64,000 nt of DNA from Schizochytrium sp. CCTCC M209059 (lineage: Eukaryota; Sar; Bigyra; Thraustochytrida; Thraustochytriidae): the NCBI GenBank assembly GCA_000818945.1, contig KN805394.1, positions 338,548 to 402,547 of the forward strand, given 5' to 3'. The notes under the pieces were generated by a model. That model was not told the origin of the DNA, searched no databases, and saw nothing but the letters and a program-made list of their open reading frames with translations. A program made the position numbers and the translations under genes. Positions within the stretch are counted from its first letter, which is position 1; each line of letters begins with the position of its first letter. Positions 1-10,039 of the stretch are shown in pieces.

Positions 1-1387
1 AGGTCCTGACGGTCGAGTTGAAGGGGTCTTGTTCGCCGCCGCGGGGGGCACCGAGGAGGCCTCGGCGCTCGCCCGCGCTGTCTGCGCGCGCGCGTCGCAT
101 GTTTCTTTTCCAACGTTGCCGCCGCCGCCGGTAAGGATTTGCTTTTCGAAAAAAAGAAAAGAAAAAAAGGGAAAAGAAAAAGACAAATCTAGGCCTATCC
201 TGATGATTGATGATGTGAACAGCAATGTTAACATGAGCAGAGTTTCCGTCTCGCTGCCGATTCAGCCAAAGGTTCCTGGGCGCAACGCCACCTCAGCAGG
301 GCGTCTTTGTTTGTTGTGCCATGCCATGTCATACCATGTCATGCTATGCTATGCCATGCCAGCTGCCAGCTGACGCTGAGGCGTGGTGATCTTGGTTGAT
401 CGGCTGGCGGGCAAGAAGAAGGAGAAGCAGATAGGCCAGGCTATGAGCAATAAAAATAATAGTTTTGGCTCTTTGCTATCGTCACACAATAAGTCAGCCA
501 GTCGATCGATCGATGAAACAATCGATCGATCGATCAATCAAGCCGTCGTTCGCCTCGCCGCACGCAACGTGGGCCACGCATGTAATGCAAGGCAACACAT
601 TCGCACGGCGGCGGTAAAAAGGTAAGGTAAAGGAGAGGGAAACGGAGGGCAGAAAAGAAGTAAAGGAGGTTTTTTCCGAGGCGGGTGCACTCGCTCCGCT
701 CCGCTCGCCCTCGCCTAAACGCTCCTCCTCTTCCATTTCTCCCGCGCTTGCTTTTTGTTTTGTTTTCTCTTGTTCACGCCGCGTCTTCTGCACCGCATTC
801 ATCCGGCCGCACCCGGCCCGCCACGCCGAGCTTGATGTCGTCCTCGGCCAGCTGGCCTCCCTCCGGCTCGCCCGTGCTGCTTGCATCCATCCACCACATG
901 CGCCTACGTACTACTACATCATCATCACGCCCGCGGATGGACCAAAAACATGCCCCCCGAGTCCTCCTCGAGCTCCTCGCTCGCTCGCTCGCTTGCGCCC
1001 AGACGCGACGCGAGCACGCAAACTTTGCCGCGCACACGCTCACGCGCGCAGCTGCGGCTGGGGAAAGGCAGCACGCAAACTTGCCGGGCCAGGCCGGGCA
1101 GGGCAGGACACACAGACGGTGAGGCGAGCGCGGGAGCGAGCGAGGGCGAGAGAGAGAGAGCTGAGAGGAGGAAGGAGCCTCGAGGACCTTTTCCTTTTTT
1201 CTTTTTTCTTTTCTTTTCTCGTCTTGTCTGCCGTGCTTTCTTTCCTGTCCTCTGCTGCTGCTTCCGCGCGCGGTTGCCGGCTGGCTTGCGCAGGCTGCCT
1301 CCGATGCGAGCCGAGCGTGCGACCGCGGCCTGCGCTGCACGGCTCGCGCGAGGTCGGGGAAGGGGAGTTGAGGGTCTTTTAGGGGGG
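1..1387. other. Non-coding, low-complexity left flank
   Basis: No convincing complete gene. There is a GATC tetranucleotide tract near 505-536, CT/GA-rich stretches near 600-800, and T/C-rich sequence near 1190-1220. On the minus strand an open frame at about 774-900 ends in a reasonably complex acidic peptide (MDASSTGEPEGG...). It could be the 3' end of the gene interrupted by the assembly gap, but the sequence between it and the gap looks like low-complexity DNA. Confidence 0.5.
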
Positions 1388-1827
1388 NNNNNNNNNNNNN
1401 NNNNNNNNNNNNNNNNNNNNNNNNNNNNNNNNNNNNNNNNNNNNNNNNNNNNNNNNNNNNNNNNNNNNNNNNNNNNNNNNNNNNNNNNNNNNNNNNNNNN
1501 NNNNNNNNNNNNNNNNNNNNNNNNNNNNNNNNNNNNNNNNNNNNNNNNNNNNNNNNNNNNNNNNNNNNNNNNNNNNNNNNNNNNNNNNNNNNNNNNNNNN
1601 NNNNNNNNNNNNNNNNNNNNNNNNNNNNNNNNNNNNNNNNNNNNNNNNNNNNNNNNNNNNNNNNNNNNNNNNNNNNNNNNNNNNNNNNNNNNNNNNNNNN
1701 NNNNNNNNNNNNNNNNNNNNNNNNNNNNNNNNNNNNNNNNNNNNNNNNNNNNNNNNNNNNNNNNNNNNNNNNNNNNNNNNNNNNNNNNNNNNNNNNNNNN
1801 NNNNNNNNNNNNNNNNNNNNNNNNNNN
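1388..1827. other. Assembly gap (440 N)
   Basis: A run of 440 undetermined bases. It truncates the minus-strand gene whose 5' part lies at 1828-2624. Confidence 0.99.
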
Positions 1828-2624
1828 AGGATGGAGCGGCGCCGCGTGGGCACGTGCGGCGGGTGCGCGAGGGCCGCCGCCGCCGTTGCCGCCGCCGCCG
1901 TTGCCGCCGTCGTTGCCGCCGTCGTTGCCGCCGCGCCGTTGCCGTTGCCGCCGGCGACGGACGTGGCCAGCAGCGAGGCCGGGCCCGCCGCCGCCGCGGC
2001 CGTCGTCGCGCCCGCGAGACCGGGTCGCTCCCGCAGATGGCACGCGTCGCGCACTTTCCGGTGGACTTTGCCGCTGTTGCACTTGCCGCTGTTGCACTTG
2101 CCGCCGCAAGTGTTTCTGTTTGAGCGGTTGCCGCTGTTGCCGCTGTTGCCGCTGCACAAGCAGGGGCCTTCCTCCTCCTCCTCCTCCTCCTGCTGCTGCC
2201 GCTCGCGCTCCTGGTCCAGGCGGCGGCGGACGAGCGCCTCGGCCTCGGCGGCGGCCCTCTCCTCGCGCGCCTCGTTGCGCCGCAGCTGCGCCTGGAAGCG
2301 GACGCGCAGCACCGCGTCCTTCTTGAGCTTGCGCTCCTCGCACGAGAGCTCAAAGCGCACGACCCTCTGGTCCGCCGCAAAGGTCACGCCACGTCGTCGG
2401 CCTTTCTTGTGCAGGCGGTGGAGCCGCCTTTCGCCGCCTAGTAAAAGGCGGCCTCGCGGCAGCAAAATGTTCTCCTGCTCCTCCGCGCCCTCGCCGCGCT
2501 CCTCGCGCTGCCGCTTCAGCGGCCGCTGCAGCTGCGTCTGCGCCGCGACGCCTGCGCTCTCGCTCCCCGCGCACCTGCCCTCGCTCACCGCGAGCATCGC
2601 GGCGGCCGCCTCGCGGAGCTGCAT
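1828..2624 (-). CDS. Hypothetical coiled-coil protein, 3' end lost in gap
   Basis: An open frame from an ATG at 2624, with an in-frame TAG shortly upstream, runs into the assembly gap, giving about 265 visible residues. The first half is basic and helical, rich in R/E/A (for example EERKLKKDAVLRVRFQAQLR), and ends in a Gln/Glu-rich stretch. The second half is low-complexity Asn/Gly and Ala/Thr sequence encoded by GCC-rich repeats. Two sequences near residues 80-93, RGVTF and RVVRF, fit the loose R-x-V-x-F pattern of protein phosphatase 1 docking sites. This is suggestive only. I do not recognise a family. The second half may be non-coding repeat that happens to be open. Confidence 0.35.
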
Positions 2625-2679
2625 CGAGTCCTCCTCCGCGTCGACCTCGCGCTAGCTAAGCTATTTAGAAGAAAGAAAC

Positions 2680-2710
<31 letters not shown>

Positions 2711-3882
2711 GAAAGAGGCAAAGAGCTCGTTTGCTCGCTGGCCTCTCACCCGCTCTCGCCTCCTCGTCTGCGCGCTCGCTGCCCGCGCTCTTCTCGCTCG
2801 CCCCCTCGCGCAGCCGCCCGCGCTGCCGCCCTCTCTCCCGCTCTCGCGCCCGCTGCTCGCGCCCGCGCGCTCTCCGCGTCCGTCTGCCGCGCAAGGCCAC
2901 CGCTCTCGCCGCTGCTTGCCTCCGCCGATCAGTTTTTGCTTTTGCCGTCGCGGTCGCATTCGCAGTCGCTCTTGGGTGGGTTGGGTTCGCTGGCCCTCCT
3001 GCTCCGCCCTGCTTCTTCCCTCTGCGCCGCTCCCCTCCCTGTCTCCTCTGCGCTCCTGCCCCTTTCCCGCCCGCCAGTGGAGGGAGAGGGGCAGGGAGAG
3101 GGAGAAAGGAAGGGAGCTGTTTGTTTGTTTGTTTGTTTAGTGGGCGCAAGCACGGCTGCCTCCTCCGAGCCCGTCACTGACCCTTGCGACTGTGAGTCCG
3201 AGGCCAGGGCTGTTGAGACTCCCGGCGTGGCGCCAGGAGACCCGCGAGAAGCGGGCTGCGGCCGAGGGTGGCAGGGGGGGGCGGAGAGGGCGACGCGGGC
3301 CGAGGCGGATCGAGGGCGGGAGCGCAGACGGCGGGCGCGCAACGCGCTCCTTCACGCGCTCGGGGGCGCCACGGAGCGACGAGAACAAAATGCAGACGCG
3401 CTTGTGCTTCAGCGGCTCCTGCTTCTTTTTTCTTTTTTTCTTTTTCTTTTCTTGTTTTTTCATTTTCTTCTTCTACTTCTTCTTCTTCTTTTCTGCGTCT
3501 TCTTCTTCTTGTTGGTCCTCCTCCTTCGTGTTTTTCGGTTTCCGCCGCGGCCGCTTCCGCCGTCTCCGCCGCCCACGCCTGCGTGGCTTGTTGCTAGCTA
3601 GGCGACCCGCGTCTGCTTCTCCTCCTCCTTCTTGTCGTCCGGGCGGCCGCAGCCTCGTCGGCGTTGAAGGCAGGAGTGAGTGCAGCAACCCGCGGCCAAA
3701 GGTGCTCTTGCAGCACCTCTTACTCGCACTCTTACTCTTACTCGGCCTCGGCCTCGCAATGGCAATCGCACGCGGCCGCGAAGGGCTCGTGGCCCGGCCC
3801 ACGAGCTTCCCTCCGCGCGGTATGGGCACGCCGGCGTGCGTTGGCGGATGGGAGCGGCTGAGACTGGCTGGTGGCCGGTCTT

Positions 3883-3992
3883 AGTTTCTTTCTTTCTTTC
3901 TTTCTTTCTTTCTTTTCTCGATGTTTCATTTTTTCTTTCTTTCTGTGTTTCTTCCTTTCTTCCTTCCTTTTTTTGTTTCTTTCTTTCTTTCT
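3883..3992. repeat. TTTC-type pyrimidine microsatellite
   Basis: Imperfect TTTC/TTCC tandem tract of about 110 bases, interrupted once near 3917-3930. Confidence 0.85.
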
Positions 3993-4480
3993 GGCAAGCG
4001 CGGGGCCTCTGGGCACTGGTGTGCTGCGGGGCGGCGCGGCCGTCACATGAGACCCCGATCCCGAGTTGTGGGGAGGGATCGCGTAGCATTATGGAAGATG
4101 TAGCGCGCAGCGGTGGGTGGGCTGCGGGATAAGCGCGCTCACACTTGGAATCTGCGGGGTTCACCGTTCTCCCAGACGGCGCGCGGGACCAGGACGTACG
4201 CCGTGTGTCTCCATGAGTAAAAAGGGATCCACTTCGTCCGCAACGCCCACAGAGACTGCTATGCGGGGTTCAAGGCTGGGCTGTGGCCCGCAGCCCGAGG
4301 CCGCCGCCGCGCCGAGTTACCCTGCCAAACCCCCTTTTGGCCCGTGTGTATCATAGTAGTATGTACGTAGAGAGTAGTACTACCTCGGCGGTAGCGAATA
4401 CTTGGTAGCGGCGAGGGGACAGAAGCGACACAAGGAAGCTGAGCTGCCTACGCGCCATGCAGACCGAGCCTACCGACCAC

Positions 4481-4511
4481 CCAGCCAACCAACCAACCAA
4501 CCAACCAACCG
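4481..4511. repeat. CCAA tetranucleotide repeat
   Basis: About seven copies of CCAA in a row. Confidence 0.85.
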
Positions 4512-5657
4512 CCGCCCGCCCGCCAGCGCTCCAGCTAGGCGGCCGGACGGACAAATACCAGCGCTCGCTCGCCTACCTGCCTGCCGCCGGCGCGCCTGGC
4601 TTGAACCGGCTCGTCGGCCTCGCAGCGCGGACTTGTCCTGCCAGGCAGGCAGGCAGGCAGGCGCTCACCACACGGCCGGGCGGACGGAACCCCCTGCTTC
4701 TTACTAACTAACTACCCAAGCGCAACCGGCAGGCGAGTGAGTCTAGCTGGCCGGCCGATAAAAAGAATGAATAAATAGGCCAAGGCCTAGGCATAGGCCT
4801 AGCCTAGAATATTTTATCTCATCAATGAATGAAGGAAAGAATGAGTGAACGAAAGGAAGAACAAAGGAAAGAATCGATGAAGCGATGAAAGAATGGAAAC
4901 CAACCAACTCGAGAAATCAATCGGCGAGCGAGCCTAAGGCGTGCTCGTGATCGCCCGCCCGCGCGGTCGCTCTCTGTGCCGCTTTGGTCGTTCCGGCTAC
5001 GGAGGCTGCTGCTGCTGCTGCTGCTGGCGCTGGCTTTGCCTACCTGCTTCGCCAAAAAAGCTGGACGCTGCTGGCCTTCGCGTCGCGTCCCGGGCTGCTA
5101 CGTGCGGGACCTGGATAGCGAGCGAGCCTCTTCTTGTGCAGCGAGCGGCCTGGCTGGTTGCCAGTCTCCACCCGATTCGCTCGGCCTCTGGCTTGACAGG
5201 CAGCGCTGGCAGGCAGCTAGCTAGCTGCACCTGCAGGACAGGGAACTCGAGCGCGCGAGCGAGCGAGTGAATGAATGATTGAATGAATAAGTGAATGACA
5301 GGCAATGCCGGTAGGAAATGAATAATGAATTGATCGACATGAGCAGCCGAGCTTCCAGGCTCAAGGCTCTTGCTTATTCTTTCTGTTTTCAGACGTCTCT
5401 TTGTCCCAAAGTCCGCGCCTGGCTGGCTGGCTGGCTGGCTGGCCGCTGCAGCTGCCGGCTGGCTGGCTGGCTGGCCATTGGCACTGACGCCCGCGCTCGC
5501 AGATCATCAAACGGATGATCGCTTGATTATTGCCAAGGATGGATTGATTGCAGATAGATTGATGTAAGCGCCACCTGCCACAATCTTTTTATCTTCCTAC
5601 CGCCGTGTTCGTTGCCGGTGGCTTGGGGGAGAATGCGGTGGCGGGCGGCCAGCAGCT

Positions 5658-5659
<2 letters not shown>

Positions 5660-5701
<42 letters not shown>
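5660..5701. repeat. GCCA tetranucleotide repeat
   Basis: About ten tandem GCCA units. A complementary GGCT tract lies about 200 bases upstream at 5420-5475, so the two could pair as a large interrupted inverted repeat. Confidence 0.9.
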
Positions 5702-5702
<1 letters not shown>

Positions 5703-5742
5703 AAGCTGGCTGCCGCCAACGCGAACGAACTCCCGAGCAATC

Positions 5743-5814
5743 GCGAATGCGAATGCGAATGCGAATGCGAATGCGAATGCGAATGCGAATGCGAATGCGA
5801 ATGTGAATGTGAAT
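5743..5814. repeat. GCGAAT hexanucleotide repeat
   Basis: Around ten perfect GCGAAT units followed by two GTGAAT variants. The period is a multiple of three, so every frame stays open, which explains the dipeptide-repeat frames seen here on both strands. Confidence 0.9.
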
Positions 5815-6820
5815 CATGTGAATGATGCGGGGGCGGGTACGGATGTCCATGGATAGCCAGCCAGGCACGGTCAGGCGGTCTGGAGTCGGCTGCAGACGGC
5901 AAAGACGCAGTCCGCAGGCAATCAAATCAATCACCCACCCACCCGGGCTGAACTGGACTCCCTCCCTTCACGCTCGCCTCGCTGGCCTGCCGCTTCTGCA
6001 GCCGCAGCTACGCCCCTTGCCTGCACTCCTCCGCCAATCCGCTACAGGCTGTCTCGCACAGACGTGTGGCAACAGCCAGACAGACACACACACACAGACA
6101 GATAGCAGACAGACAGACTGCGAGATAGGATGGACGGACACCTTGCGTGTGTGCGCCGCAGCCGCCCGCAGCCGCCACCGGCCGCTCCAGCCAGCCTCGC
6201 CAAGCCAAGCCAACTCAACTTTCAAGTCATGTAGCCGCCAAGACGGCCCGTCGCGACGCCGAGACGCCAACCTGAAGACCGAGACCGCCGAGACGGCGGC
6301 CATGGCGAGCGGCCGCGCGGCTGGCCGCAGCCCTCGCGGCTCCGCGGCATCGCGGAGGAGGGACGCGGAACCAGGGATTGGAGGAGGGAGGGGAGCAGGA
6401 AGAAACGGAGAAGCGGGGTGAAGGGGTGCGTGAGGATAAGGGCGAATGGCCCGTCCGCGCAGTGCCGGTCGGCGACCTCCGTGGCGCGCGCGCTCTCTGC
6501 GCAGGCAGCTCTGGATAGCTCCGGGCAGCTTGGTCTGCGGAGCCGCAGCGGAGCGGCAGCGGGGCGGAGCTGTGCTGTGCTGGGCGCTGCGCCTTGACGG
6601 GCGGCTCGAAGTGGCTGGTTGGTATCTGAACAAGCGACCGTGTCTTGATTGGCGTGAGAAGGTAAAAGCAAAAGACATCCTTTAAATGCCTCTAACCTCA
6701 CGGTCAATAGGCCGATGGTGACCTCGCCTTGAGTAGTGAACGCGGGGAGAGTTTAGAAATGATAAAAGAAGTAACGAAGGAACGAAGGAAGCCGCGTCCG
6801 GGTGTAAGAACCTGGTCTCT

Positions 6821-6838
6821 CAGGGATGCAGTTCCCTG
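6821..6838 (-). other. Short hairpin just 3' of the Fanzor relic
   Basis: CAGGGA and TTCCCTG flank a short loop, forming a compact hairpin directly after the last TnpB-like codons, read on the minus strand. In TnpB elements the guide (omega) RNA is encoded at this place. The assignment is inference; only the hairpin is seen. Confidence 0.3.
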
Positions 6839-6840
6839 CT

Positions 6841-7210
6841 TACGTAGCCACGAGCAGCGTGGATGTCGCGGTCGGCGTGGTGGTAAAGCATTCGGGGCAG
6901 CGGAAGACCTGGCTGCCCCCGATGCAGTTGTTGATGTGGCTGCACTTATCATACATACAGTCTTGAGGTGTAAGCCTCGTCGCAAATAACGATGGTGTAT
7001 CACCATTCGAATTGCTCGCGTAGGGCTTGACCATCGCTCGGACAATGCAATGGCCCCTTTGGCACATCTGACGCGCAATTTTCCCTTGATCTTGCGAGTG
7101 ATGCGATTGACCAACCGAGGTGTCTCGAAAAGAATAACGAGGATGCAGCGCAAAGCTAGAGCGCCAGCTTGTGGTGGCACTCGGCGATCTTATTCTTGAT
7201 GCGCCAGAGT
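6841..7210 (-). pseudogene. Decayed TnpB/Fanzor-type nuclease, C-terminal part
   Basis: Read on the minus strand in changing frames, the segment keeps the order of TnpB/Fanzor C-terminal signatures. At about 7158-7205 it reads IKNKIAECHHKLAL, like the family's helix before RuvC-II. At about 7066-7140 it reads LVILFETPRLVNRITRKIKG, matching the RuvC-II block with its FET and basic R-K-I. At 6964-6990 it reads VICDEAYTS, the motif before the zinc finger. At 6890-6962 it reads CMYDKC ... CPEC, a four-Cys finger. At 6842-6880 it reads HADRDIHAARGYV, the RuvC-III block with its D-R-D and A-A-R. Several frameshifts and a stop separate these blocks, so it is inactive. The N-terminal half is missing; heptanucleotide repeats begin about 75 bases upstream. 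Fanzors are eukaryotic homologues of IS605/IS607 TnpB RNA-guided nucleases. Confidence 0.78.
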
Positions 7211-7285
7211 TTGCGGCAGATCAAGAGGACTATTGCGGCCCAGCGTTCTGCCGTTCAGCCAGACAAATCGAATGCGCTCAGCCAG

Positions 7286-7349
7286 AAAGCAAAAAGCAAA
7301 AAGCAAAAAGCAAAAAGCAAAAAGCAAAAAGCAAAAAGCAGAAAGCAAA
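7286..7349. repeat. AAAAGCA heptanucleotide repeat
   Basis: About nine tandem 7-base units. The period is unusual in this window, where 4-, 5- and 6-base units dominate. It lies just upstream (in the gene's sense) of the Fanzor relic and may have replaced its 5' half. Confidence 0.9.
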
Positions 7350-7395
7350 GAAAAATGATAAAATTTCACGAAATGAAAACTTTGTTCGCCGGAGA

Positions 7396-7428
<33 letters not shown>

Positions 7429-8242
7429 TCAGAGTCGGAGAGCGAGAATCTGGTCTTCATTGATCATCTCCCTCTGTCAGCACTGCGGCAAGTAGTCCAT
7501 CCTTGCGCCCTTGCATCGGCCAGGGCCAAGGCTCCTCTCCGCGCGGCCGGGGCGAGAGGCTGCAGAGCGAGGGAGCCACGACGATGATGCCTCACGGAGG
7601 GAGGCAGGCGAGGCTGCCTGTGCAGAGAATAAAAGAAGGAAAGATGAAAAGACTGCAAGAAAAAAAAAAGGAAAGAAAGAAAGAAAGAAAGAAAGAAAGA
7701 AGCAGCCAGGAAATCGATCGACCGCCTTAGGTCGTGATCGGTAGCGCCCCGTCGCCAGCGGCAAGGCTGCGCGAGGGGACCCTCGGCGTGGACAGCGATT
7801 GATGGCCATGGCCGTGCGGTCGGGCGCGGCATCGACTGTGGCGGTCGGACGCTTCACGCTCGTGAAACGGGTGGATCCTTGACAGCCAAGAGAGGGCAAG
7901 CAAGAAAAAGTAGCATTTTTCTCCTGTCAGTGGCCAGTGGCCAGTGGCCAGCGGCCAGCCAGCCAGCCAAGTGCAGCATCCAAGCACACGCGCCAAGCGC
8001 ACGAACCAGGCGCACGAGGCCGCAGAGAAGCAAGCCCACATCGCAAGTCGCTCGGGCTGGCGACCAGCCTGGCCTGGCCTGGCCTGGCCTGGCTTGGCTG
8101 GCCCAGCATAAATCGACCGCTCGCGAAATTGATCTTCTTGCCATCATGACGAGGTCCGTGCATCGTACATACTAGCACTAGCAAAGGGCGTTACGGGCGC
8201 ACGCACGCGCGCGCCACCGAGCGACGCCGTGCGTGAGCAACG

Positions 8243-8283
8243 CGATGCCTTGCGATGCCTTGCGATGCCTTGCGATGCCGTGC
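8243..8283. repeat. GCGATGCCTT decanucleotide repeat
   Basis: Four near-identical 10-base units followed by degenerate GCGATGC-type units to about 8340. Confidence 0.85.
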
Positions 8284-8690
8284 GAGCGATGTCATACTAT
8301 GCCGTGCGCGATGCGATGCCTCGCGATGCGATGCAATGCTCGTCACCCGCGCCATCCCGGCGGGGGTACACGCGGCAAAACACAAGACAAAAAATGGGAT
8401 GAGTGTTGAGGATCAACCCCTCGCCCTCACCTTCTTCCCCGATCCCGCGAGCGCAACCCTCGCTGCGTCCCTCGCCCTCTCCCCAGCGCATACTCCGCGC
8501 CGCTGCCGTCGCGTCGCGGCGAGCTGCGCGCGGCCTCGGGGCAGCAAGCAGCAGCCACAAGGCTTGCTTGCGTGCGTGCATGCGTGGTTGCCGGCCGAGC
8601 GCCCTTAGGCGTCGTGCCGGTGGTTGGGCAGCGCCTGCCACAGCCAGCCGGCTGCGGGGTAGAAAGTGTGCGCTCTGGAAGAAGTGACAC

Positions 8691-8707
8691 GGGGGGGGGG
8701 GGGGGGG
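8691..8707. repeat. Poly-G tract (17 G)
   Basis: Uninterrupted run of 17 G on the plus strand, followed by TGGGG. It could form a G-quadruplex and is also a likely site of sequencing length error. Confidence 0.9.
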
Positions 8708-8980
8708 TGGGGCTAGCGCGTGCCTAGGAACCCCTATGCGGGCCTTGGTGCGCCGTCGACCGGCAGGGAAAGCAAAGAAGGAGGGCGCAGAGCAGAGCAC
8801 TCGCGCAGCACTGGCGGCGATTGATCGAGCAAGCGAGCGATCGTGGCAAGCTGGCGCGAGGGTGAGACGCGGCACGCGACGACGCCAGGACACGACGTCT
8901 AGCTAGCTAGCTAGGGCTGCGCTTGAGTGGAGGTGCGACTGGTCTATTTGGCCACCATGAATTTTATACCAGAAAAAAGG

Positions 8981-8988
8981 TATAAAAG
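8981..8988 (+). promoter_or_regulatory. Candidate TATA box
   Basis: TATAAAAG matches the canonical eukaryotic TATA element. It sits at the left edge of the AT-rich island. Plus-strand repeats and exon-like open segments follow at 9.0-9.7 kb, so it could drive them. No transcription start is known. Confidence 0.3.
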
Positions 8989-9021
8989 TGGACCTCCGGC
9001 CTGTGGTTCATTGGAAAAGAA

Positions 9022-9278
9022 TGAGTGCAGGTCTTAGCGAAGGGCATTCGTCAGAAGGAGGTCACCATACGTCATTGGAAAGGTTTTATTTACATTGGCG
9101 CCCAGAAGAAAAGGCATGAATGTGGAGAACCTCAGGCTTGCGATTCAGGAAATAAAAAAGGATAAGTGCAGGTCTCAGCGAAGGGTATTCGTCAAAAGGA
9201 GGCCACCATCGCTCGTTTGATATCAGGTCGAAGGGTATTCGTCAAAAGGAGCCGCCACCATCGCTCGCTTGATATCAG
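9022..9278 (+). repeat. Imperfect direct repeats with GTCAAAAGGAG core
   Basis: Three related copies. Copy 1 (9022-9067) reads AGTGCAGGTCTTAGCGAAGG and continues to a CACCAT. Copy 2 (9165-9228) starts almost identically. Copy 3 (9229-9278) repeats the second half of copy 2 (GAAGGGTATTCGTCAAAAGG through GATATCAG). The last two copies are directly adjacent, so part is a tandem duplication of about 50 bases. Each copy carries a Kozak-like CCACCAT but without an ATG in copies 2 and 3. Confidence 0.75.
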
Positions 9279-9368
9279 GTAAGGGCCATTCGAGGTTTCA
9301 CACATCAACTAACCCCCAACAATCATTATGATCGTTGCAATCTAAAGACTGTCTTTTCTTTAAAATAG

Positions 9369-9553
9369 GAGCCAAAGATTACGGATATTTGACAGGCCCA
9401 AATGATCTTTTCGCGCCACGTAATTTTGTTCTAGACGAAAAGTTATCGCGTGTGCGGGCCGCGTGGGGTAGTGGTCATAGGCGCTTATATGAGCAGAGAG
9501 TTCTAATTCGTAATAAGACAAAGGTAGACGCAATAGCGCCTAATCAGGTGTAG
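9369..9553 (+). CDS. Candidate exon of an unrecognised spliced gene
   Basis: A 61-codon open segment encodes a complex, non-repetitive peptide (GAKDYGYLTGPNDLFAPRNF ... KVDAIAPNQV) before a TAG. It is preceded by a plausible intron at 9279-9368: donor CAG|GTAAGG, a CTAAC branch-like element near 9310 and a T-rich tract ending AAAATAG. Joining the two sides keeps a frame open back through the third copy of the upstream repeat. After the segment, CAG|GTGTAG to CCCAG| would be only 28 nt, yet removing it continues the frame for about 37 codons (HPEQAPGAVSDDILVEKPIL...). I recognise no family; it may be a real intron-rich gene or a decaying one. Confidence 0.25.
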
Positions 9554-9606
9554 CAATAACTGTCGAAACTCCCAGCATCCTGAACAAGCTCCTGGTGCGG
9601 TGAGCG

Positions 9607-9963
9607 ATGACATTTTGGTCGAGAAACCGATCTTGGGGAGTACACTTGCAAAGCGTTTTTCGCTGTGGCACGTATCTTAGTCTTCATCGGACTGGGCGTC
9701 ATGCTTCACCGAGCGGCGCAACAAATGAAGGCTCCGACAGCTTGTTAGGCCAACATCGATCACAGCAGCAAGAACAGCAGCAGCGATCAGCAAACTTTGG
9801 CGATTCCGAGCGGCAAGATGTCGTTGCATACGCAGTTCGTCGCATGATAAAGTGCGGAATATCGCGAGTGCCAAACCTCCATATACTAAGATGGAAAACT
9901 GTCGCCAGGTCTTACATGGAGACGGTCTTTTTAGAAAAAAAGCGACGATTGAAAGATACTTGA
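9607..9963 (+). CDS. Hypothetical 118-residue ORF
   Basis: An ATG-started frame of 118 codons in the AT-richer island, with a Gln-rich stretch (SQQQEQQQRS) and otherwise ordinary composition. The opposite strand is also open here with two hydrophobic segments but lacks a proper ATG at its start. I cannot decide which strand, if either, is coding. Confidence 0.2.
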   Translation: MTFWSRNRSWGVHLQSVFRCGTYLSLHRTGRHASPSGATNEGSDSLLGQHRSQQQEQQQRSANFGDSERQDVVAYAVRRMIKCGISRVPNLHILRWKTVARSYMETVFLEKKRRLKDT

Positions 9964-10039
9964 ACTTATAGATTGATTTGGTCTTGTCCACCGGTGGCTT
10001 GCCTGCGAAAAAGGGCGTGTACTTTGCGAAAATGCCTGC

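Larger units (their letters stand above)
2625..6820. other. 4.2 kb gene-poor, repeat-rich interval
   Basis: I see no supportable gene here. The many overlapping frames come from GC-rich low-complexity sequence and microsatellites: AAAGAAAC repeats at 2665-2716, T/C-rich DNA at 3411-3560, TTTC at 3883-3992, CCAA at 4481-4511, GGCT at 5420-5475, GCCA at 5660-5701 and GCGAAT at 5743-5814. AGGCCTAG motifs sit at 4783 and 4795. Confidence 0.6.
7211..8930. other. Repeat-rich interval without a gene
   Basis: No gene supported. The interval contains AAAAGCA heptamers (7286-7349), TTGC (7395-7426), AAAG (7658-7701), GGCCAGT and GGCCT short repeats (7925-7975, 8071-8095), a degenerate GCGATGCCTT decamer array (8243-8283) and a 17-base G run. 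Confidence 0.6.

Noticed and set aside
2661..4160. Overlapping 100-220 codon frames on both strands
   Set aside because: They are products of low-complexity GC-rich DNA and TTTC/AAAG microsatellites; all are Arg/Ser/Pro/Lys-rich with no domain.
5527..5934. Minus-strand frame with long Ile-Arg repeats, and His-Ser or Asn-Ala repeats in other frames
   Set aside because: The GCGAAT hexamer keeps every frame open; the peptide repeats are artefacts of the DNA repeat.
7278..7460. Frame rich in Phe-Cys-Leu-Leu repeats
   Set aside because: Caused by the AAAAGCA heptamer array.
9677..9991. Minus-strand frame with two hydrophobic stretches
   Set aside because: It starts with GTG, has no ATG before the hydrophobic parts, and the opposite strand is also open; not enough to call a membrane protein.
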